A stretch of 7,146 bases of DNA from Firmicutes bacterium UBA1768. GTDB lineage: Bacteria; Bacillota; Clostridia; Peptostreptococcales; Anaerovoracaceae. The stretch spans positions 18,716 to 25,861 of the forward strand of contig DCGW01000047.1 of NCBI GenBank assembly GCA_002315335.1, given 5' to 3'. The notes below the pieces were generated by a model. It saw only the letters and a program-made list of their open reading frames with translations. It was not told where the DNA came from and did no database searches. How positions within the stretch are numbered: position 1 is the stretch's first letter; each line of letters opens with the position of its first letter. This document shows, in pieces, positions 4,080 to 7,146 of the stretch. Position numbers and translations under genes: made by a program.

Positions 4080-5171
4080 GTGGAAAAGGTTTCGGTATTA
4101 ATCAGCGGCAAAGATACAGCATATAACGAGGCGCTGGCGGCTGCATTGTCAGAATATGAGAAGAATTATTTTGTCACCTGCGCTTCGCCGGAAAGACTGT
4201 TAGTGGAAGCGGCGGAGCTATCTGATAAATACGATGTCTTTCTCCTGGACAAAGAGCCGGCGGCAATAAAGCTTGGAGATACTCCTAAATTGATAATTAT
4301 GCAGGAGGAAGAAACTCCGAATAGAAGAAATGAAGCTGGTCATTTGGGGATTTTCAAATATAGAGGAGTAAAGCATATTGCAGGAGCAATTTACAGAGAA
4401 TATAAGGGAAAAAGCAGTCCTTACAATGAGGGCGAGGAGGTCAGCAAGGCATATATACCTTCTGCTGAAGGCAATTTCAAAAGCATTACCATAGTAGGCG
4501 ATGCTGACGAAGAAACCTGCATGGGAGCGGGAAGTCTCATTTCGAGAAGCCTTGCAATGATGGGGAAAAAGGTCTTGTTCTTTGATCTTCAGGAGTTCCC
4601 GGCCAGGTCAGGCTTTTCAGAGGAAAGGACAGGTGAGAGGTCATGGGATGATTTCATCTACTGCTGTATTTATGGTAAGACGGACGATATGCTGAGAGAA
4701 CCATCGAAGTTTTGCGGGGTTGATGCATCGGGAGTATGCTATTTTTCAGGAAAAAAAGGAAAGAACCCCTTCAGAAGTCTGGACGAAGACGAGGTCAGTA
4801 TGTTCTATGAAGGCCTGAGAGAAAAGTGCTGCATGGACTTCGGTTTAGGCATTATTTCGGATGTGGGAAGGTGGCTTTCCATGACCTGCCTCAGAGAGAG
4901 CGACCTCGTAGTTGTTTTGAGCGATGGCTCGGAAAATGACAGGGAAAGGTGCGAGGAAATTATTCAAAAGCTTACCGATGAAGAAGGCTTCAAGGGAAAA
5001 ACCATGACAATATGCCTCGGAGCAAAGTGGGATATGGGAGAATTCTGCGATTTTTCGGTAGAATATAACGATGATGTAAGGGCGGCGGAATTCAGAGACC
5101 TTCTGCAAATGCGAGCCTGGAAGGATATTAGCAGGGTAGCCGGCTATATAGCCGATGGGTGCTTTGTGTGA
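4080..5171 (+). CDS. TadZ/CpaE-like protein: pseudo-receiver plus degenerate MinD/ParA-type P-loop domain
   Basis: Protein of 363 residues. The start is a GTG at 4080 with AAAGGAG at 4065-4071, 8 nt upstream; an ATG at 4051 is out of frame. Residues 1 to about 110 have a response-regulator-like alternation, with VSVLIS as a first strand and YDVFLLDKEP placing an Asp near residue 56. From about 133, KSITIVGDADEE.CMGAG..ISRSLAMMGKKVLFFDLQ follows the MinD/ParA layout, but the expected KGGxGKT is replaced: both signature Lys and the Thr/Ser after the second Lys are missing. A Walker-B-like strand occurs near DFGLGIISDVG (about 253-262), then SDLVVVLSDG. TadZ/CpaE proteins combine receiver-like and MinD-like domains and place type IV/Tad pilus machinery at the pole; some have atypical P-loops. 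No other tad/flp gene is in the window, so that role is not supported by context. ATP binding is doubtful. It could be an orphan regulator or localisation factor. Confidence 0.6.
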   Translation: MEKVSVLISGKDTAYNEALAAALSEYEKNYFVTCASPERLLVEAAELSDKYDVFLLDKEPAAIKLGDTPKLIIMQEEETPNRRNEAGHLGIFKYRGVKHIAGAIYREYKGKSSPYNEGEEVSKAYIPSAEGNFKSITIVGDADEETCMGAGSLISRSLAMMGKKVLFFDLQEFPARSGFSEERTGERSWDDFIYCCIYGKTDDMLREPSKFCGVDASGVCYFSGKKGKNPFRSLDEDEVSMFYEGLREKCCMDFGLGIISDVGRWLSMTCLRESDLVVVLSDGSENDRERCEEIIQKLTDEEGFKGKTMTICLGAKWDMGEFCDFSVEYNDDVRAAEFRDLLQMRAWKDISRVAGYIADGCFV

Positions 5172-5483
5172 AAAGTCACTTTCTTTAATAATCCCGAAAT
5201 TTTTATGTAAAATTGAGCTGAATTAATTTGAAGCTTAAACCTTGACATAACGGAGAATATTATCTTCTTTGCCAAAAGGAACGGATTATTAATATTACCT
5301 GCATAGGTCTTATCTCCGTTTAACACAGAAATCATGCGATTGAAAATCTGTTCATGACCAACAGGGGTAGGGTGCCAAGTGTTATCAATTTCAATGTAAT
5401 ATTGTGTTTTATCGGTTTGTCTCGCCATAAATCAAGTATTTTCATGTTATGCTTAAGGGTGAGTATGATGGCTGGCTTAAACC
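5144..5483 (-). pseudogene. Frameshifted, truncated remnant of an SGNH/GDSL-type hydrolase
   Basis: On the minus strand, one frame (just after the ABC gene stop) reads FKPAIILT, then LKHNMKILDLWRDK. A shift near 5415 then continues in another frame as TDKTQYYIEIDNTWHPTPVGHEQIFNRMISVL. Together these look like the last third of an SGNH hydrolase: the beta strand before the final helix, K-(I/V)-LDLW, and the block V region with Asp, His-Pro-Thr and Gly-His. The GDS nucleophile block and the GxND block are absent. The join of IILT to LKHN also looks like an internal deletion. Past the VLNGDK segment (about 5310) the frame stays open to 5144 with no recognisable family sequence, and its end overlaps the TadZ-like gene tail. 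An ATG at 5428 would give a 94-residue product, but it has no evident RBS and cannot carry a full active site. The family call is from motif memory. Confidence 0.5.
5213..5238 (-). terminator. Possible terminator for minus-strand transcription
   Basis: TTGAGCT (5213-5219) and AGCTTAA (5232-5238) pair over 7 bp with one G-T wobble. Reading the minus strand, the stem is followed by TTTTACATAAAAATTT, an imperfect T-tract. It could end transcripts that come through the ABC gene and the remnant. I see no good plus-strand terminator for the TadZ-like gene. Confidence 0.35.
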
Positions 5484-6989
5484 TTACAGCTTAATCTTTC
5501 GGTGCTTTCGTTTTCGGGCATCACGCGTTTCAACTCGCCTGATTATCAGGGTTACGGCCCAGATAATGAGGAAGTAAATAAGTGCAACAATTATGATTGG
5601 AATAAAAGCGTCGAAGGTTCTGCTGCGGATCAGGTCGCCTGCCTTTGTGAGGTCCTGAATCGCAACATAGCCGGCGATTGCGGTTGCCTTTATCATTGCA
5701 ACCAGTTCGCTCCTGTATATAGGGAGGAAGTTATGCAAAAGCTGCGGCAGGATGATTTTCCTGAGGCCTAAATAATTCGTATAACCTAAGGCATAAGCTG
5801 CTTCGTATTGACCTTTATCTATGTTGTTGAGACCGTTTTCCAAGGCAGCTAAAACACCCGTGGAGAAGAACATACCGAAGGTAAGCATACCTATAACTAT
5901 GTCGCTTGCATTGACGTCTCCGAGGAGAACATAGCAGACCAGTAAGAGCAGCACAACAATCGGAATGCCCTGAATAATTACACTGTAGCAGCTGACGAGC
6001 TTGCTGAGCAGCTTAAACCGGCTTCGCTTTAACAGCAGCAGAATAATTCCGAGAAGTGTACCGAAAATAAGTGAGAACAACGAAAGAAGTCCAGTCATTT
6101 TAAGACCGCCTAACAGCAGCTTATAACGACCTTCCTTTATCAGGTTGTTATATAGACCGGTCTTAATTGAAGCTATAGAAAAAACATTTTCGGCGGACTC
6201 GTCTCGAACAATGGCAGAATAGCCTCTTACTATGTAAACATCGGAGAAGTCTACTGCTTTGACGCGTTCATCGGTGATGCCGATATCACTAGCCCCCAAG
6301 TCAGCTTTTCCGCTTTCGACTGCCGAAAGAAGACCTCCAAAGGCCATGGTTTTGAACTCAACCTGATAACCGAGGTCATAAAGGATGTTTCCTATGAGCT
6401 CAATGTCGAAGCCGCCTAATTTACCATCAATAATGAAGTTAGTAGGCTCCATTTCGCCGGTGGTTGCGACTACGATCACTTTACCCTCGGTATTCTTTGG
6501 GATTTCTTTTACAATATAATTGGAACAGTCGGCCCAGTGAGAATTTATTTCTTCCAGCTTGCCGTTTTCCTTGTATTCTTTGATTTTTCCGTTGATTTCA
6601 CTAAGAAATTCGTCATTGCCTTTTTTAGTGCAGAAAGCAATATAGCAAGGCAGGTAATGCAGGTCTATCTGTTTAAGAGTAGGATTTCGATATAAGTGCA
6701 AAGCAATCTCTGTACTTGTTGCGCTTGCATAGTCTATACGTTTGCTTTTGAGTGCGACTATCAGGTCCGCAAGAGTATTGTAGTAAGATATTTCCATTTC
6801 CGGATATAGTTTTGTAAGATAAACCGAATCCATGGCACCCATTATGCAGCCAACCTTTCCGGTTTTAAAGTTTTCAGGAGTGTACTTGTCTTCGGTGACT
6901 TTTGTACAGGAGCATAGAAATAATGTGCTGATAATAAATACAGCTATAATAATTGGAATTATTATTTTTGAAAAGCAGTTTCTGTTCAT
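5484..6989 (-). CDS. Fused substrate-binding/permease protein of a polar amino-acid ABC transporter, with permuted binding-protein halves
   Basis: Protein of 501 residues; ATG at 6989 with AAGGAG 8 nt upstream. It would import an amino acid or related solute across the cytoplasmic membrane. An N-terminal hydrophobic segment ends in a lipobox-like LCSC near residue 27. Residues of about 40-152 match the second half of a family-3 binding protein (KVGCIMG, DLIVALKSKRIDYA, then IAFCTKKGNDEFL, GKLEEINSHW). Residues of about 168-262 match the first half (VIVVATTGEMEPTNF, GKLGGFDIEL, LLSAVESGKADLG, ITDERVKAVDFSD). The order is therefore second half then first half. The rest, from about 285, is a HisM/GlnP-type permease with about five membrane segments and the EAA loop (YEAAYALGYTNYLGLRKIILPQ region). 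GlnP-like proteins normally carry whole binding domains before the permease. No ATPase gene is adjacent, so an ATPase would have to come from elsewhere. The ligand cannot be predicted. Confidence 0.82.
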   Translation of the reverse strand: MNRNCFSKIIIPIIIAVFIISTLFLCSCTKVTEDKYTPENFKTGKVGCIMGAMDSVYLTKLYPEMEISYYNTLADLIVALKSKRIDYASATSTEIALHLYRNPTLKQIDLHYLPCYIAFCTKKGNDEFLSEINGKIKEYKENGKLEEINSHWADCSNYIVKEIPKNTEGKVIVVATTGEMEPTNFIIDGKLGGFDIELIGNILYDLGYQVEFKTMAFGGLLSAVESGKADLGASDIGITDERVKAVDFSDVYIVRGYSAIVRDESAENVFSIASIKTGLYNNLIKEGRYKLLLGGLKMTGLLSLFSLIFGTLLGIILLLLKRSRFKLLSKLVSCYSVIIQGIPIVVLLLLVCYVLLGDVNASDIVIGMLTFGMFFSTGVLAALENGLNNIDKGQYEAAYALGYTNYLGLRKIILPQLLHNFLPIYRSELVAMIKATAIAGYVAIQDLTKAGDLIRSRTFDAFIPIIIVALIYFLIIWAVTLIIRRVETRDARKRKHRKIKL

Positions 6990-6997
6990 GATAAATG

Positions 6998-7003
6998 CTC
7001 CTT
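6998..7003 (-). promoter_or_regulatory. Ribosome binding site of the ABC transporter gene
   Basis: Minus-strand AAGGAG, 8 nt before the ATG at 6989, supports this start. Confidence 0.75.
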
Positions 7004-7018
7004 GTGATTGATAATTCG

Positions 7019-7047
7019 ATTATAACATGCATATATATTCTATTCAA
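7019..7047 (-). promoter_or_regulatory. Promoter of the ABC transporter gene
   Basis: On the minus strand TTGAAT (7047-7042), a 17-bp spacer and TATAAT (7024-7019), with TG one base upstream of the -10 (extended -10). Transcription would start near 7012, giving a leader of only about 20 nt. It is a strong constitutive-looking promoter. Confidence 0.75.
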
Positions 7048-7053
7048 TGCATG
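7026..7053. promoter_or_regulatory. Inverted repeat around the -35 of the ABC gene (possible operator)
   Basis: CATGCAT (7026-7032) and ATGCATG (7047-7053) form 7-bp inverted arms 14 bp apart. They lie in the promoter spacer and just upstream of the -35. The centres are about two helical turns apart, which would suit a dimeric repressor. No regulator gene is adjacent in the window. Beyond it, 7054-7146 shows no gene. Confidence 0.35.
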
Positions 7054-7146
7054 GAATGTATCTTGTCAGTTTGAGTTCCGTGTATTTATGAGATTTGTGA
7101 TTTATTCCAAAACCACCAGCAGACTCAGATGTATCTCAAATGACAG

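Noticed and set aside
5249..5320. Nested inverted repeats AACGGAGA/TCTCCGTT and AATATTA/TAATATT
   Set aside because: Arms are about 60 and 35 bp apart with no T-run or gene-linked position; in AT-rich decaying DNA this may be chance.
5502..5771. 89-codon plus-strand ORF opposite the ABC permease
   Set aside because: Antisense to a well-supported permease with the EAA motif; no RBS and no recognisable content.
7056..7146. Direct ATGTATCT pair and imperfect TGTCA-TTTGAG inverted repeat at the right edge
   Set aside because: Imperfect, far apart and cut by the window end; no function can be assigned.

Overview
The window looks like low-to-moderate GC chromosomal DNA of an anaerobic Firmicute, probably Clostridia. 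This rests on strong AGGAG-type ribosome binding sites, sigma-A-like promoters with TATAAT boxes, a secreted lipase ending in a Listeria/Bacteroides-type repeat domain, a fused amino-acid ABC transporter of Gram-positive style, and small genes with bacteriocin-like leaders. The genus cannot be told from this sequence.

Layout. (1) 14-2187: a promoter, a secreted alpha/beta-hydrolase (class-3-lipase-like, GYSRG nucleophile elbow) of 675 residues, and its terminator. (2) 2171-3840: a tandem array of three small-gene cassettes. Each cassette has a ~306-bp almost identical unit (the 3' half of a terminator, ~110 bp of silent sequence, a dyad, a promoter with an 8-G tract in a 19-bp spacer, a terminator-like hairpin in the leader, an RBS, and a 15-codon leader ending M-V-D-A-G). 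This is followed by a variable secreted-peptide coding region and a new terminator. (3) 3841-4079: a gene-free stretch with a perfect 9-bp inverted repeat. (4) 4080-5171: a TadZ/CpaE-like protein whose P-loop has lost the usual lysines. (5) 5144-5483, minus strand: the frameshifted remnant of an SGNH hydrolase. (6) 5484-6989, minus strand: a fused substrate-binding/permease protein of the polar amino-acid ABC family. Its binding-protein halves are in inverted order, and it has its own strong promoter at 7019-7047.

How it fits together. The most interesting part is the cassette array. The three leaders fit the double-glycine-type leader pattern used by C39-peptidase ABC exporters (E at -8, hydrophobic at -7, V at -4, small residue-Gly at -2/-1). 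Near-identity between copies stops at the codon for the last leader residue. This suggests a family of exported peptides that share one regulatory and export module while the mature parts diversify. No exporter, immunity or modification gene is in the window, so the antimicrobial or signalling role is inference. The lipase, TadZ-like protein and ABC protein show no clear functional link to the array.
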